NCBI GenBank assembly: GCA_018821435.1
Contig: JAHJME010000006.1
Coordinates: 1-64,000, forward strand
Origin: Alphaproteobacteria bacterium
Lineage (GTDB): Bacteria > Pseudomonadota > Alphaproteobacteria > Caulobacterales > Caulobacteraceae
Length of the DNA stretch: 64,000 bases
Direction: 5' to 3'
A program made the translations under genes and the position numbers. The notes under the pieces are model-generated. The model was not told where the DNA came from and searched no databases. It worked only from the letters and a program-made list of their open reading frames with translations. Positions 27,783 to 36,839 of the stretch are shown here, piece after piece (the first letter of the stretch is position 1; each line of letters opens with the position of its first letter).

Positions 27783-27862
27783 CGGAACGGCGCAGCCACC
27801 TGGACCGTTTCGGCGTATAAGCTTCGGAAGGGACACGCCTTTCCGAGTTTGGACCGTTTACC

Positions 27863-28345
27863 ATGAAGCGCATGATCATCGCCTTGGCTGCCCTCACGCT
27901 GGCTGGCTGCGCCACGGCGCCGACGCTGTACCAGCCGGCGGTCGGACCCCAGGCCGTGGGCTATTCCGATTATCGGATCGAGCCCGGCCGCTATCGCGTC
28001 ACGTTCCGCGGCGGACCCGGCGCGCCGCCGCAGCAGGTGATGGACTATGCCCTGGTGCGCGCCGCCGACCTGGCGATCGCGGACGGCTACGACTGGTTCC
28101 GGGTGGCCGATCGCTTCATCGAAGGCCGGCCGGATAACGGGCCCCGGATCGGCCTGGGCGTCGGTGGCGGCAACTATGGCTACCGCAGCGGCGTGAACGT
28201 GGGTCTCGGCACCAGTTTCAACCTGGGCGGCGGGCCGTCGGTGTCGTCGACCATCGAGGTGGTGATGGGCCGAGGCGGGCGCCCGCGCGGCGGCGACATC
28301 TATGACGCCCGGGCCCTGCGCCAGAGCCTGGGTCAGCGGATCTAG
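27863..28345 (+). CDS. CC0125/CC1285-family lipoprotein
   Basis: The 160-residue product starts MKRMIIALAALTLAGCATAP, with the lipobox LAGC (Cys16), then GYSDYRIEPGRYRVTFRGG and VMDYALVRAADLAIADGYDWFRVADRF, the signature of this Caulobacterales lipoprotein family. The function is unknown. An imperfect inverted repeat TTCGGAAGG...CCTTTCCGA (27823-27845) lies just upstream, and a TATAAG element at 27816 may be its -10 box. Its stop overlaps the convergent gene by four bases. Confidence 0.88.
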   Translation: MKRMIIALAALTLAGCATAPTLYQPAVGPQAVGYSDYRIEPGRYRVTFRGGPGAPPQQVMDYALVRAADLAIADGYDWFRVADRFIEGRPDNGPRIGLGVGGGNYGYRSGVNVGLGTSFNLGGGPSVSSTIEVVMGRGGRPRGGDIYDARALRQSLGQRI

Positions 28346-29568
28346 GCGACTTCGCGACCGAGATTGGTCAGCGGCGCCGAGCGCACCCCGGCGTGGGTGA
28401 AGCCCGCGTTGTCGGCCATCTCCATATGGGCGTAGTCCGACAAACCCTGGGCGATCAGGGCCGGGGCCTTGCCGCGCATCTGGTGCGCCATCAGGCGCAT
28501 GAACGCCTCCAACTTGGCCTTGGGCAGGGTGACGTCGGACAGATCCAGGGTCAGGCCGTTGAAGCGAGCGCCTTGGACGGGGTCCAGCGCGTCGCGGGCC
28601 GGTTGCAGGCGGGCCAGGACGCCGCGCGTCAGGCTGCCGACCAGGCTCACCACCTCGACCATGCGGCCGGCGGGCGTGCCGCGGTCGATGTCGATGAATT
28701 CCAGCATCATGCCCTGGCGCACGCGCTCCGGCGTGACCCCGGCGATGGTGATCAGTTCGTGACGGCCCTTGCGCTGGCCCATGGTGCGGAACGAGGCCGG
28801 CAGGATCAGCGGCGGCTGCGTGCGCGCATCCACCGGCATGAACAAGGCGCCGAAGGCCAGGGTGGCGCGGTCGATGGCCAGGATGTCGGCGTCCGACAGG
28901 CGGGCGAACCTGCGGGTGGGGATGACCTCGCCGGTGGCGCTGAAGCTGACCATCGGCTCGACGCGGAGGACAGCGGTCACCTTGTGGCTCAGGCTGACGA
29001 TGTTCTCGAGCGCGAAGTCGACGCGCAGGCGCTGGCCGTTCGAGGCGACGAAGGAGATCGGGTTCCGCTCGCGCTCGATCTCGGCGCTGACCTGGTTTCG
29101 ATGCGGTGTCGCGGCCTGGGTCTCGCGAGCGGTGGCGATCACGGCCGGGTCCAGGTCGGCGACGGTCAGCTCGTCGCCCTCGATCTTGCTGACGGACCGG
29201 ATGCGGATGTCCATGGGCTCGACCGAGCCCAGGAAGAACTCCAGCACCTCTTCCAGGACCTTCATGCCCACGGCCTGGGCGGCGACCCCGTCCTCGGTGG
29301 TCATGGCGACCAGGACGTCGGTCTCGCTGATCCGGTGGTGGATGTCCTGGTAGGAGAGATATTCGTTCAGCTTGCGGCCCAGGTAGCCCCAGACGTCGTC
29401 GCGTTTCTTGGACCAGCGTTCGCCCGACCGCTCGCGGATCGCCTCGACGCTGATGATGAAGACGGCGCCCCGTTCGACGCGATCCGAACCGGCCAGCCGT
29501 TCGAGCACCGTGGCGGCGTCCGCCGCGGTTATCTTGCTTACGGTCATGCCGACGTGAGGTCGTGACAT
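28342..29568 (-). CDS. Degenerate GGDEF-EAL-like protein, unknown function
   Basis: The 408-residue protein has no obvious membrane segment. Residues about 38-115 match the GGDEF fold pattern (AVFIISVEAIRE...HHRISETDVLVAMTTEDG), with SETD in place of the GG(D/E)EF active loop. Residues 160-405 follow the order of an EAL domain (VEPMVSFSATGEVIPTRRF; DILAIDRATL; ILPASFRTM; ALIAQGLSDYAHMEMADNAGFTHAGVRSAP), but the EAL, NE, DDFG and KID catalytic residues are missing. It may bind c-di-GMP or a protein rather than make or cut it. The family reading is inference from pattern, not a recognised hit. The start ATG has GGAGGG immediately before it. Confidence 0.55.
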   Translation of the reverse strand: MSRPHVGMTVSKITAADAATVLERLAGSDRVERGAVFIISVEAIRERSGERWSKKRDDVWGYLGRKLNEYLSYQDIHHRISETDVLVAMTTEDGVAAQAVGMKVLEEVLEFFLGSVEPMDIRIRSVSKIEGDELTVADLDPAVIATARETQAATPHRNQVSAEIERERNPISFVASNGQRLRVDFALENIVSLSHKVTAVLRVEPMVSFSATGEVIPTRRFARLSDADILAIDRATLAFGALFMPVDARTQPPLILPASFRTMGQRKGRHELITIAGVTPERVRQGMMLEFIDIDRGTPAGRMVEVVSLVGSLTRGVLARLQPARDALDPVQGARFNGLTLDLSDVTLPKAKLEAFMRLMAHQMRGKAPALIAQGLSDYAHMEMADNAGFTHAGVRSAPLTNLGREVA

Positions 29569-29624
29569 CCCTCCAGTTTCGCCGAGATTGGCAAACTAAG
29601 TCTTGCCGTCGCATAAGGCCCTCG

Positions 29625-30008
29625 ATGCAGACTCTTCTCCTGGTGGCGGCCGGCGGCGCGACGGGCGCGGTGGCGCGCTATCTCCTCGGCATGCAGGCCA
29701 TGCGGTCGCTGGGCGGCGCCTGGCCGTACGGCACCTTCGCGGCCAACATCCTGGGGGGCTTCCTGATGGGGGTGCTGGCGGGCGTGCTGGCCCTGCGCGG
29801 CGGGGCGGACCAGGAAAAGTGGCGCGTGCTGCTGGGCGTGGGCGTGCTGGGCGGCTTCACCACCTTTTCGGCCTATTCGCTCGAGGTCGCGCTGATGATC
29901 GAGCGGCGCGCCTATGGCCAGGCCGCGATCTACAGCCTTGGCTCGGTGGTGCTGTCGGTGCTGGCCCTGTTCGCCGGCCTGATGCTGATGCGCCGGGTGC
30001 TGGCGTGA
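29625..30008 (+). CDS. crcB: Fluoride exporter CrcB/Fluc
   Basis: A 127-residue protein with four hydrophobic helices and the CrcB motifs GGATGAVARYLLG, PYGTFAANILGGFLMGVLAG and GFTTFSAYSLEV. It forms a dual-topology fluoride channel that protects against toxicity. The ATG at 29625 follows TAAGGCCC. The end overlaps the next gene start (GTGA). No fluoride riboswitch is visible in the 56-base region upstream. Confidence 0.95.
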   Translation: MQTLLLVAAGGATGAVARYLLGMQAMRSLGGAWPYGTFAANILGGFLMGVLAGVLALRGGADQEKWRVLLGVGVLGGFTTFSAYSLEVALMIERRAYGQAAIYSLGSVVLSVLALFAGLMLMRRVLA

Positions 30009-30991
30009 GGGAGGTCCGCACCCTCTACGTTGACGCGGGCGAGGCGGGCGAAGACGGCGTGCGCCTGGACCGCTGGTTCAAGCGCCGTTGGCCGCACCTG
30101 AACCACATCATGCTCCAGAAGCTGACCCGCTCGGGCCAGATCCGGGTGGACGGCGCGCGCGCCAAGCCCGAGACCCGGCTGGCGGCCGGCGCCCAGATCC
30201 GTGTCCCGCCGCTGCCCGACGCCCCGCCGGCGCGGGGGAAGGATGATCTGGACCCGCGCGACGCCGCGTTCATCAAGAGCCTGGTGATCTATGAGGACGA
30301 CGAGGTCCTGGCGCTGAACAAGCCGTCCGGGCTGGCGGTGCAGGGCGGCACCAAGACCCTGAAACACGTGGACCGGCTGTTGTCGGCCTGGGGCGAAGGG
30401 CTGGACCGACCCCGGCTGGTGCATCGGCTGGACCGCGACACCTCGGGCGTCCTGGTGCTGGGTAAGTCGCCACAGGCGGCCGCCCAATTGGCCGGCGCGT
30501 TCGCCAAGCGCAAGGCGCAGAAGATCTACTGGGCCATCGTCTCGGGCTTCCCCAAGCCGGGCGCCGGCGTTCTGAACCTGCCGCTGATCAAGAAGGGCGT
30601 CGGCGACCGCGAGATGATGGTCCCGGCCGACCCCAAGGACGAGCGCGCCGAGACCGCCGAGACCGAGTTCGTCACCATCGCCCGCGCCGGGCCGCGCGCC
30701 GCCTGGATGGCGCTGTGGCCGCACACCGGCCGCACCCACCAGCTGCGCGCGCATATGCTGGCCATGGGCCACCCGATCGTGGGCGATCCCAAGTACCACA
30801 CCGAAGCTTCCGCCAGCCTGTCCGACGGCTTGAAGCTGCAACTCCACGCACGTCGCCTGATCCTGCCGCATCCGTCGCGTGGGACCCTGACGCTGGAGGC
30901 GCCCATCAGCCCGGAGCTGCGCGCCGGCTTCGCCCGTTTCGGCTTCGACGAGCACGAGGCCGACCCCGAACCCTTCAAGAGGCGCCGTTGA
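30005..30991 (+). CDS. RluA/RluC-type pseudouridine synthase with S4 domain
   Basis: A 328-residue enzyme. An S4-like RNA-binding domain (VRLDRWFKRRWPHLNHIMLQKLTRSGQIRVDGARA, about residues 20-54) precedes the catalytic domain with HRLDRDTSGVLVLG (Asp near residue 142) and GRTHQLRAHMLAMGHPIVGD. It modifies uridines in 23S rRNA or tRNA; RluC is the closest type. It starts at a GTG overlapping the crcB stop (GTGA) and its own end overlaps the next gene (TTGA), so the three genes are co-translated. Confidence 0.92.
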   Translation: MREVRTLYVDAGEAGEDGVRLDRWFKRRWPHLNHIMLQKLTRSGQIRVDGARAKPETRLAAGAQIRVPPLPDAPPARGKDDLDPRDAAFIKSLVIYEDDEVLALNKPSGLAVQGGTKTLKHVDRLLSAWGEGLDRPRLVHRLDRDTSGVLVLGKSPQAAAQLAGAFAKRKAQKIYWAIVSGFPKPGAGVLNLPLIKKGVGDREMMVPADPKDERAETAETEFVTIARAGPRAAWMALWPHTGRTHQLRAHMLAMGHPIVGDPKYHTEASASLSDGLKLQLHARRLILPHPSRGTLTLEAPISPELRAGFARFGFDEHEADPEPFKRRR

Positions 30992-32484
30992 ACAACGATC
31001 CCCTGGACCAGGCCAAGACCCTGCTGGACGAGGGCCGGGTCGATGACGCCCTGGCTATCACCACCCCCCTGGCCGATCACCCGGAGCCGTCGCACCGGGC
31101 GCTGGCGCTGCATTCCACGGCGCTGAAGTCCCTGGGGCGCCTCGAGGAGGCATTGGTGTTCGACCAGCGCGCCACCATGCGGTTCGGCGGCAGCGGCGTC
31201 GCGTGGCACAACCTGGGCGCCACCCTGGGGGACCTGGGCCACGCCGCCGAATCCGTCGAGGCCATGAACCGCGCCCTGCGCCTGGGCCTGGACGGCGCGT
31301 TGAGCTGGGTGGTCCTGGCGCGGTCAAAGGCCGGGGCCGGCGACCTGGACGGGGCGGAACAGGCCTATCAGGAAGCTCTGAAGCGCGCGCCGCAGCGCGA
31401 CGAGATGGCGGCCGAGTACGCCGATCTGGTCTGGATGCGTCGCGGCGACGTGGCCGAGGCGCAGGTGGTTCTGGACCGCGCCGCCCATGCCGGCGGCGCG
31501 CACGCTCCGCTGCTGATGACGAAGGCCCAGCTTTATCAGGCCGCCGGCGAGCTGGAGAAGGCGGCCGAACTGTTGGCCCTGGCTGCCGAGCGGCTGCCCC
31601 ATGAGCCCGCGCTGGTGATGGCGGCGGGCATGGCGGCGCTTGAGAGCGGGCGACTGGACGAGGCCGAGCGGTTGACCCTGTCCGTCGAGACCCGGGCGCC
31701 GGAGCTGCCTGGCGTCCTGAACCAGCTGGCCATCGTCTATCTGGCCCAGGGCAAGGCCGACCTGGCGCTGGAAAAGGCGAAGAAGGGCTTGGCGCTCGCC
31801 CCGGACAACCAGTCGCTATGGGGCTGGGCGGCCACGGCGGCCCGCGCCACGGGCGACCCGCTCTACAAGGAGCTCTACGACTACGAAGCCATGGTCGGCG
31901 TCTACGAGATCGAGACCCCGGACGGCTGGACGAGCCTGGAGGCCTATCTGGCCGACCTGGCCGTCGCGCTGAACAAGATCCACGTCTACGACCAACATCC
32001 GTCGCTGCAGTCCCTGCGGCATGGCAGCCAGACCACCAACCGCCTGACGGGCTCGAGCGACCGGGCGATCAAGGCCTTCTTCAAGGCCGTCGACAAGCCG
32101 ATCCGCCAGCACATCGCCGGTATGGGCGAGGGGAGCGATCCCGTCCGCGCCCGCCGCACCGGGAACTATCGGATCGAGGGATCCTGGTCCGTGCGCCTGA
32201 AGCCCGGTGGATTCCACAAGGATCACTTCCATTCCGAGGGCTGGCTGTCGTCGGCCTTCTACGTGGAGACGCCGGACAGTGCGCTGGACACCGCGGAAAA
32301 GCAGGGGTGGATCCGGTTCGGCCAGCCGCCGTTCAAGACCGAGCCGGCGCTGCCCGCAGAGCATTTCGTGCGGCCGAAGCCGGGGCGGCTGGTGCTGTTC
32401 CCGTCGTACATGTGGCACGGCACCGTGCCCTTCACGACCGACGAGCGCCGCCTGACGATCGCCTTCGACGCGGTGCCCGTCTAG
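30988..32484 (+). CDS. TPR protein with C-terminal 2OG-Fe(II) oxygenase domain
   Basis: The 498-residue protein starts at a TTG overlapping the rluC-like stop. Residues 1-280 are TPR-like repeats (for example ALVFDQRATMRFGGSGVAWHNLGATLGDLG and LNQLAIVYLAQGKADLALEKAKKGLALAP). Residues about 390-498 match the putative 2OG-Fe(II) oxygenase domain, with HKDHFHSEGW (His-x-Asp type ligands), PGRLVLFPSYMWHGTVPF (distal His) and RRLTIAFDAVP (2-oxoglutarate Arg). It could hydroxylate a protein or RNA-associated partner. The substrate is not known. Confidence 0.83.
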   Translation: MNNDPLDQAKTLLDEGRVDDALAITTPLADHPEPSHRALALHSTALKSLGRLEEALVFDQRATMRFGGSGVAWHNLGATLGDLGHAAESVEAMNRALRLGLDGALSWVVLARSKAGAGDLDGAEQAYQEALKRAPQRDEMAAEYADLVWMRRGDVAEAQVVLDRAAHAGGAHAPLLMTKAQLYQAAGELEKAAELLALAAERLPHEPALVMAAGMAALESGRLDEAERLTLSVETRAPELPGVLNQLAIVYLAQGKADLALEKAKKGLALAPDNQSLWGWAATAARATGDPLYKELYDYEAMVGVYEIETPDGWTSLEAYLADLAVALNKIHVYDQHPSLQSLRHGSQTTNRLTGSSDRAIKAFFKAVDKPIRQHIAGMGEGSDPVRARRTGNYRIEGSWSVRLKPGGFHKDHFHSEGWLSSAFYVETPDSALDTAEKQGWIRFGQPPFKTEPALPAEHFVRPKPGRLVLFPSYMWHGTVPFTTDERRLTIAFDAVPV

Positions 32485-33671
32485 ACGAGGCCCAGGAGCG
32501 GCCGGACGCCCTCGCTATCGGGGAAGACCGCCGTATCCAGCATGCGGCGATCCAGGCCCATGTGCTCGGCCAGCAGGCCCTTTTCCAGGGCGCGCAGGTC
32601 CAAGGCCGGATAGACGTCGCGGTCCTCGAACAGCGCCTGGCGCTTCAGCGTCGGCCAGTCGCCGACGATGCCGCCCGTCTTGAGTCCGCCGCCCAGGATC
32701 AGCGCCGTCGATCCCGTGCCGTGGTCGGTGCCGCCGGTGCCGTTGACGCGGGCGGTGCGGCCGAACTCGGTGACCGCCAGGACCACGGTGTCCTTCCAGG
32801 CCGGACCCAGGCCGGTGTGCAGGCCGTCCACCAGGGCGTCGAGCGCGGTGAGGCGCACGCTCAGCAGGCCCGCCTGATTGGCATGGGTGTCGAACCCGTC
32901 CAGCGATACAGCGGCCAGTTGCGGCCCGCCCGGCGCCTTCAGGAACCCGGCCAGGGCCTCGCCCAGCGCGCGGGCGGCCTCGGCGCCTTGGGCCGCGCCG
33001 GCGCGCATGCCCCCGCCCATCGCGTCGTCGGTCGCGCCGCTGTCGCGGGCCATGGTCTCGGTGATCAGGCCTCGCGCCAAAGCGGGACCCAACAGCGGGT
33101 CGTCCTTGTAGAGGTCCTGCAGCAGCATGGGCAGGCGCGCGGCGGTGTCCACGCCCCGGCCGGGGGACCAGGAGGCGGCGGGGGCCGGGCCGCGCAGGAT
33201 CAGCGGGGCGGTGGGGCCGACCGAGATCGCCTCGATCTTGCCGGCGGCCGACATCGCCTGCACCGAGCGGTTCAGCCAGCCGGAGGTGGTGGCGTAGACG
33301 CCCGCCGCGCCGGTCTCCAGCACGTCCTGGGCCTCGAAGTGCGAGCGGGCGCGGTCCGGGGTGGCGACGGCGGGAGCGATGCGCGCCTCGCCGGCCAGGG
33401 CCAGTTTGTGGACGTTCGCCAGCGCCGGGTTGAGGGCGAATGTTCCGTCCAGTTTCAGCGCGGTGTCGCCCAGCGCGAGGCCGCCCCGCAGGGCAGCGTA
33501 GTCGGGATCGCCGACCGGGGCGGCGACCGAGAGGCCGTCCATCCCACCCCGGCAGATGATCACCACGAACTTCTTGTTCGCCGGGACGGCGGCGTCCGCG
33601 ACGCGCGCCAGAAAGGGCAGGGCCAAGCCGGCGGCGGCGAAGGCGCGGCGGGAGAGCATCGGAGCGTTCAT
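32481..33671 (-). CDS. DUF1501 family protein with Tat-type signal
   Basis: A 396-residue protein starting MNAPMLSRRAFAAAGLALPF, with an SRRAF Tat-like signal. It contains KKFVVIICRGGMDGLS and EFGRTARVNGTGGTDHGTG, characteristic of the DUF1501 family, which lies in the alkaline phosphatase/sulfatase superfamily. The usual partner DUF1800 gene lies directly upstream with a 4-base overlap (ATGA). Role unknown; the pair is thought to act outside the cytoplasm. Confidence 0.9.
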   Translation of the reverse strand: MNAPMLSRRAFAAAGLALPFLARVADAAVPANKKFVVIICRGGMDGLSVAAPVGDPDYAALRGGLALGDTALKLDGTFALNPALANVHKLALAGEARIAPAVATPDRARSHFEAQDVLETGAAGVYATTSGWLNRSVQAMSAAGKIEAISVGPTAPLILRGPAPAASWSPGRGVDTAARLPMLLQDLYKDDPLLGPALARGLITETMARDSGATDDAMGGGMRAGAAQGAEAARALGEALAGFLKAPGGPQLAAVSLDGFDTHANQAGLLSVRLTALDALVDGLHTGLGPAWKDTVVLAVTEFGRTARVNGTGGTDHGTGSTALILGGGLKTGGIVGDWPTLKRQALFEDRDVYPALDLRALEKGLLAEHMGLDRRMLDTAVFPDSEGVRPLLGLV

Positions 33672-35089
33672 CGGCGCTGGAACTCCGGGGTCATGAGCAG
33701 GAGGGCGACCGCCTCGGGCCGGGACTCGGCGCGCGAGATGGCGGTGGCCGAGGCGGGCGAGAGGCGCGCGCCAAGGGTCTGGTTGGCGAACGCCACGGGG
33801 TCCTGCACTCGCGGCCCGAGCGACGCGCCCAGCGCTTGCGCGAACTGCATACGCTTCACCAGGGCGTCGGAGGCGGCCCAGGGGCCGGCCTCGTCGGGCC
33901 AACCCTTGGGCGAAGGCGCGCCGAACGGGCGCTGGCCCAGGCCGTTGAGGGCCGCGTTCACCTGGCCCAGGCCGCGGGGCTCCTGGCCCAGCGCGCGATA
34001 GCTGGAGATCACGAACTCATAGGGCGTCTTGAACTTTGCCGGGCGCGGCGCCCAGGCCTCGGGCGCGCCCACCAGGGTCTCGGCGACGCGGGCCAGGTCG
34101 CCTTTGCTGCTGGTCCAGGTCTTCTCCAGTCGCGCCACCAGAGCCGGCGGCGGATCGTCGGCGACGAAGTGGCGGGCGATCTTGGTGCAGACGAAACGAG
34201 CGGTCTGCGGCTTGGCGGCTAGGTCGCCTAGAACGGCCCCGGCCTGCTCCCGGCCACCCTCGGCATAGCGGACGCCCATGACGGTGCGCTCGCCGGGCTC
34301 GTGGGTCTGGGCCCGGAAGACGACGCCTTCGACCCCAGCGTCGCGCGGTCCGGCTATGGAGATGCCGGTCAGCGCCCGGGCGAACTCGGTGACGTCGGCC
34401 TGGGCGTAGCCGCCGTCGACGCCGACGGTGTGCAACTCCAGTATTTCGCGGGCCAGGTTCTCGTTTAGCCCGACGCCGCGCCGACGGACCTGAGCGGCCC
34501 GGCTGTTGGGACCCACCGATTGCGCCTGGTCCAGGTAGAGCAGCATGGCCGGATGGGTCTCGGCCGCGCCCAGCAGGTCGGCGAAGCGGCCGAAAACGTT
34601 GGGCCGGATCGCCTCGTTCTCGAACGGGCCGACCAGGGTGGCCGTCTGCACCTTGATGGCAGAGACCGTGAAGTGGTTGGCCCAGAACAGCGCCCAGCGC
34701 TCGCGGAACCCGGCGTCGGTGTCGGTGGCCAACTGCACGCGGCCCAACATGTCGCCCGCCGTGTTCTGGCGGATGAACTGGCGGGCCGCCTTCACCGCAT
34801 CGTCGGGCGCGGGCTTGGCGTCCATCATCGCGGGTTTGGCGTCGGCGGCCGGGGTCGGCGCGGGCGCGGCGGTCCGCGCCATGGCGCGCTCCCGCCGGTA
34901 CGCCTCGAACTCCGCCAGCCGCTGGTTGGTGTTCTCGCCGTCGGTCTTGAAGATGTCGGCGCCCTGGCGGCGGATCTGTCCCTTGAGGTAGCCGCGCGGG
35001 TTCCTCGCCGCCTCGGCGATCTCGCCGGGGCGGGCGCCCAGGCCAAAGCGGGTGGTGGCGATGGCGGCGTCGATGTCGGTCTGGCTCAC
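33668..35089 (-). CDS. DUF1800 family protein
   Basis: The 473-residue protein starts GTG VSQTDIDAAIATTRFGLGARPGE, the conserved DUF1800 opening, and has FWANHFTVSAIKV, NENLAREILELHTVGVDGGYAQADV and LGQRPFGAPSPKGWPDEAGPW. AAGGAGGAAGC precedes the GTG. No signal peptide is visible, unlike its partner DUF1501 protein. The function of DUF1800/DUF1501 pairs is unknown. Confidence 0.9.
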   Translation of the reverse strand: MSQTDIDAAIATTRFGLGARPGEIAEAARNPRGYLKGQIRRQGADIFKTDGENTNQRLAEFEAYRRERAMARTAAPAPTPAADAKPAMMDAKPAPDDAVKAARQFIRQNTAGDMLGRVQLATDTDAGFRERWALFWANHFTVSAIKVQTATLVGPFENEAIRPNVFGRFADLLGAAETHPAMLLYLDQAQSVGPNSRAAQVRRRGVGLNENLAREILELHTVGVDGGYAQADVTEFARALTGISIAGPRDAGVEGVVFRAQTHEPGERTVMGVRYAEGGREQAGAVLGDLAAKPQTARFVCTKIARHFVADDPPPALVARLEKTWTSSKGDLARVAETLVGAPEAWAPRPAKFKTPYEFVISSYRALGQEPRGLGQVNAALNGLGQRPFGAPSPKGWPDEAGPWAASDALVKRMQFAQALGASLGPRVQDPVAFANQTLGARLSPASATAISRAESRPEAVALLLMTPEFQRR

Positions 35090-35164
35090 GCTTCCTCCTT
35101 GCGGCCGGCGCGTTTCGTCCCCATTCCACGCCCGCATCGGCGCATTCCGTCGGGAGAGAGAATT

Positions 35165-35899
35165 TTGGACGTTCGCAAGGGTTTCCACGAACCGGCCGAG
35201 AAGCCACGGAAGTTCTACAAGGCCGTGACCGTGACCGAGGTCGCGGGGGGCTGGCAGGTGCAGCTGGACGCCCGCAACCTGCGCACGCCCAAGGCCCAGC
35301 TCATGGTCCTGCCCACCCGCGCCATCGCCGAACTGGTGGCCGAGGAGTGGGACGCCCAGACCGACATCATCGAGATGGCGACCATGCACGCCACCCGGCT
35401 GGCCAACACCGCCATCGAGACGATCGGTGCGTCGCGCGAGGGGGTCGCCGACCAGATCGCCGACTACGCGGGCTCGGACCTGGTCTGCTACTTCGCCGAC
35501 GACCTGCCGCCGTTGTTGGAACGCCAGAAGGCCGGCTGGGAGCCGCTGCTGGCGCGCGCCGAGGCCGACGAGGGGCTGCGGTTCGAGCGCTGCACCGGCA
35601 TCGTCCATCGCGAACAGCCGGCCGAGACCCTGACCAAGGTTCGCGAGATCGCCCTGTCGCTGGACGACTTCACCCTGGCCGGCCTGGCGTTCGGCGTGCC
35701 GCTGTTCGGCTCGGCCGTGCTGGCCATCGGCCTGCTGCGCGGATGGCTGGATGGGGAGACGGCCTACAACCTGTCGCGCATCGACGAGACGTTCCAGGAA
35801 GCGACCTGGGGCATCGACGAGGAAGCGGCCGAGCGCACGGCGCGTCTGCATGTCGAGGCGCGGATGCTTGACCGCTGGTTCCGGGCGCTGGCCAACTAG
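35165..35899 (+). CDS. ATP12-family F1-ATPase assembly chaperone
   Basis: This 244-residue protein reads RKFYKAVTVTEVAGGWQVQLDARNLRTPKAQLMVLPT, EEWDAQTDIIEMATMHATRLANTAIE, SDLVCYFADDLPPLLERQ and LDRWFRAL, matching ATP12, which binds F1 alpha subunits during assembly. The TTG at 35165 after GGGAGAGAGAA gives this standard N-terminus. It lies 75 bases from the divergent DUF1800 gene. Confidence 0.9.
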   Translation: MDVRKGFHEPAEKPRKFYKAVTVTEVAGGWQVQLDARNLRTPKAQLMVLPTRAIAELVAEEWDAQTDIIEMATMHATRLANTAIETIGASREGVADQIADYAGSDLVCYFADDLPPLLERQKAGWEPLLARAEADEGLRFERCTGIVHREQPAETLTKVREIALSLDDFTLAGLAFGVPLFGSAVLAIGLLRGWLDGETAYNLSRIDETFQEATWGIDEEAAERTARLHVEARMLDRWFRALAN

Positions 35900-35903
35900 C
35901 GCC

Positions 35904-36839
35904 ATGCTGTCTCGCCTGCTGGCCGTCCTCGCGGCCATCCTCGCCATGGGCTCACCGGCGCGCGCCGCACCCGGCCTGGCGCTGGTGGATCTGACGCCGC
36001 AGTTCTCAGCGGCCTGGGACGCGACCGCCGCGCTGCCCGATGCGGAGCGGCCGGCCGCGTTCCGGGCGCGGATGGCGCAGGCGGCGCCCGGCTTCTATCC
36101 GCGCGAGACGTTGGAGCCGACGGCGGCGGCGCGCTACGACGAACGGCTGCTGCGTCGGCTGAAGACCTACCCGGAGGACCGGGCGGGCATCGCGGCGGTC
36201 AGCCGGAATTTCGACGCCATGTTCCGCGCCGCGGGCTCCGGCTTCGAGGCGCGTTTCGGGCGGATGGTGGGTTATCCGCCCGTCTATCTGCTGCACAGCC
36301 TGGGCGAATTCGACGGCGGCACGCGGGAGATGGCCGGCCGGGCCACTCTGTTGTTCGGCGCGGACATGATCGTGCGCTACCACGGCAACGACGACCTGCA
36401 GCCGTTCTTCCACCACGAGCTGTTCCACCTGCTGCACCAGCGGACGTTCAAGGAATGCGCTCAGGTCTGGTGCTCGCTCTGGACCGAGGGCCTGGCGGTC
36501 TATGTCGCCGCGACACTGAACCCCAAGGCGACCGACTCAGAGTTGCTGTTGGTCCAGCCGGAACCGATCCGGGCGGCCGTCGACCGTGATCGCAAGGCGG
36601 CGGTCTGCGCCGCAGTCGCGCGCCTGGACTCGACCGACGCGGCCGACCAGGAGGCGCTGTTCAGCTTCAGGCGGCTGTCGCCGGAGCTGCCGCCGCGCTT
36701 CGGTTACTATGTCGGCTATCTGGCGGCGGCGGACCTTGGGAAGCGTCGCTCGCTCAACGATCTGGCCGCCCTGGACAACGCCGCCGTCCGGCCGTTGCTG
36801 GAGCGGAGCCTGCGCAGCCTCGCCGACTGTCCCGCCTAG
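35904..36839 (+). CDS. Secreted HExxH metallopeptidase-like protein
   Basis: A 311-residue protein with a signal peptide (MLSRLLAVLAAILAMGSPARAA). At about residue 171 it has HHELFHLLHQ, an HExxH zinc motif, and about 30 residues later WTEGLAVYVAA, where the Glu suits the third ligand of a gluzincin. No family name is recognised; it resembles DUF2268-type putative peptidases only in motif spacing. It starts four bases after the ATP12 gene, so the two may be co-transcribed. Activity is inferred from the motif alone. Confidence 0.65.
   Translation: MLSRLLAVLAAILAMGSPARAAPGLALVDLTPQFSAAWDATAALPDAERPAAFRARMAQAAPGFYPRETLEPTAAARYDERLLRRLKTYPEDRAGIAAVSRNFDAMFRAAGSGFEARFGRMVGYPPVYLLHSLGEFDGGTREMAGRATLLFGADMIVRYHGNDDLQPFFHHELFHLLHQRTFKECAQVWCSLWTEGLAVYVAATLNPKATDSELLLVQPEPIRAAVDRDRKAAVCAAVARLDSTDAADQEALFSFRRLSPELPPRFGYYVGYLAAADLGKRRSLNDLAALDNAAVRPLLERSLRSLADCPA

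Noticed and set aside
25212..27836. An 874-codon open frame on the minus strand across rarA and its neighbours
   Set aside because: It is antisense to well-supported genes (rarA, the membrane protein, a pseudouridine synthase), is Gln/Arg/His-rich like other GC-skewed shadows, and has no recognisable domain.
29569..29624. Fluoride riboswitch upstream of crcB
   Set aside because: The gap is only 56 bases and lacks the conserved pseudoknot sequences of that riboswitch.
33668..35947. A 759-codon extension of the DUF1800 frame into the ATP12 gene
   Set aside because: The added part is antisense to ATP12 and lacks homology, whereas GTG 35089 has AAGGAGG and the standard DUF1800 start.
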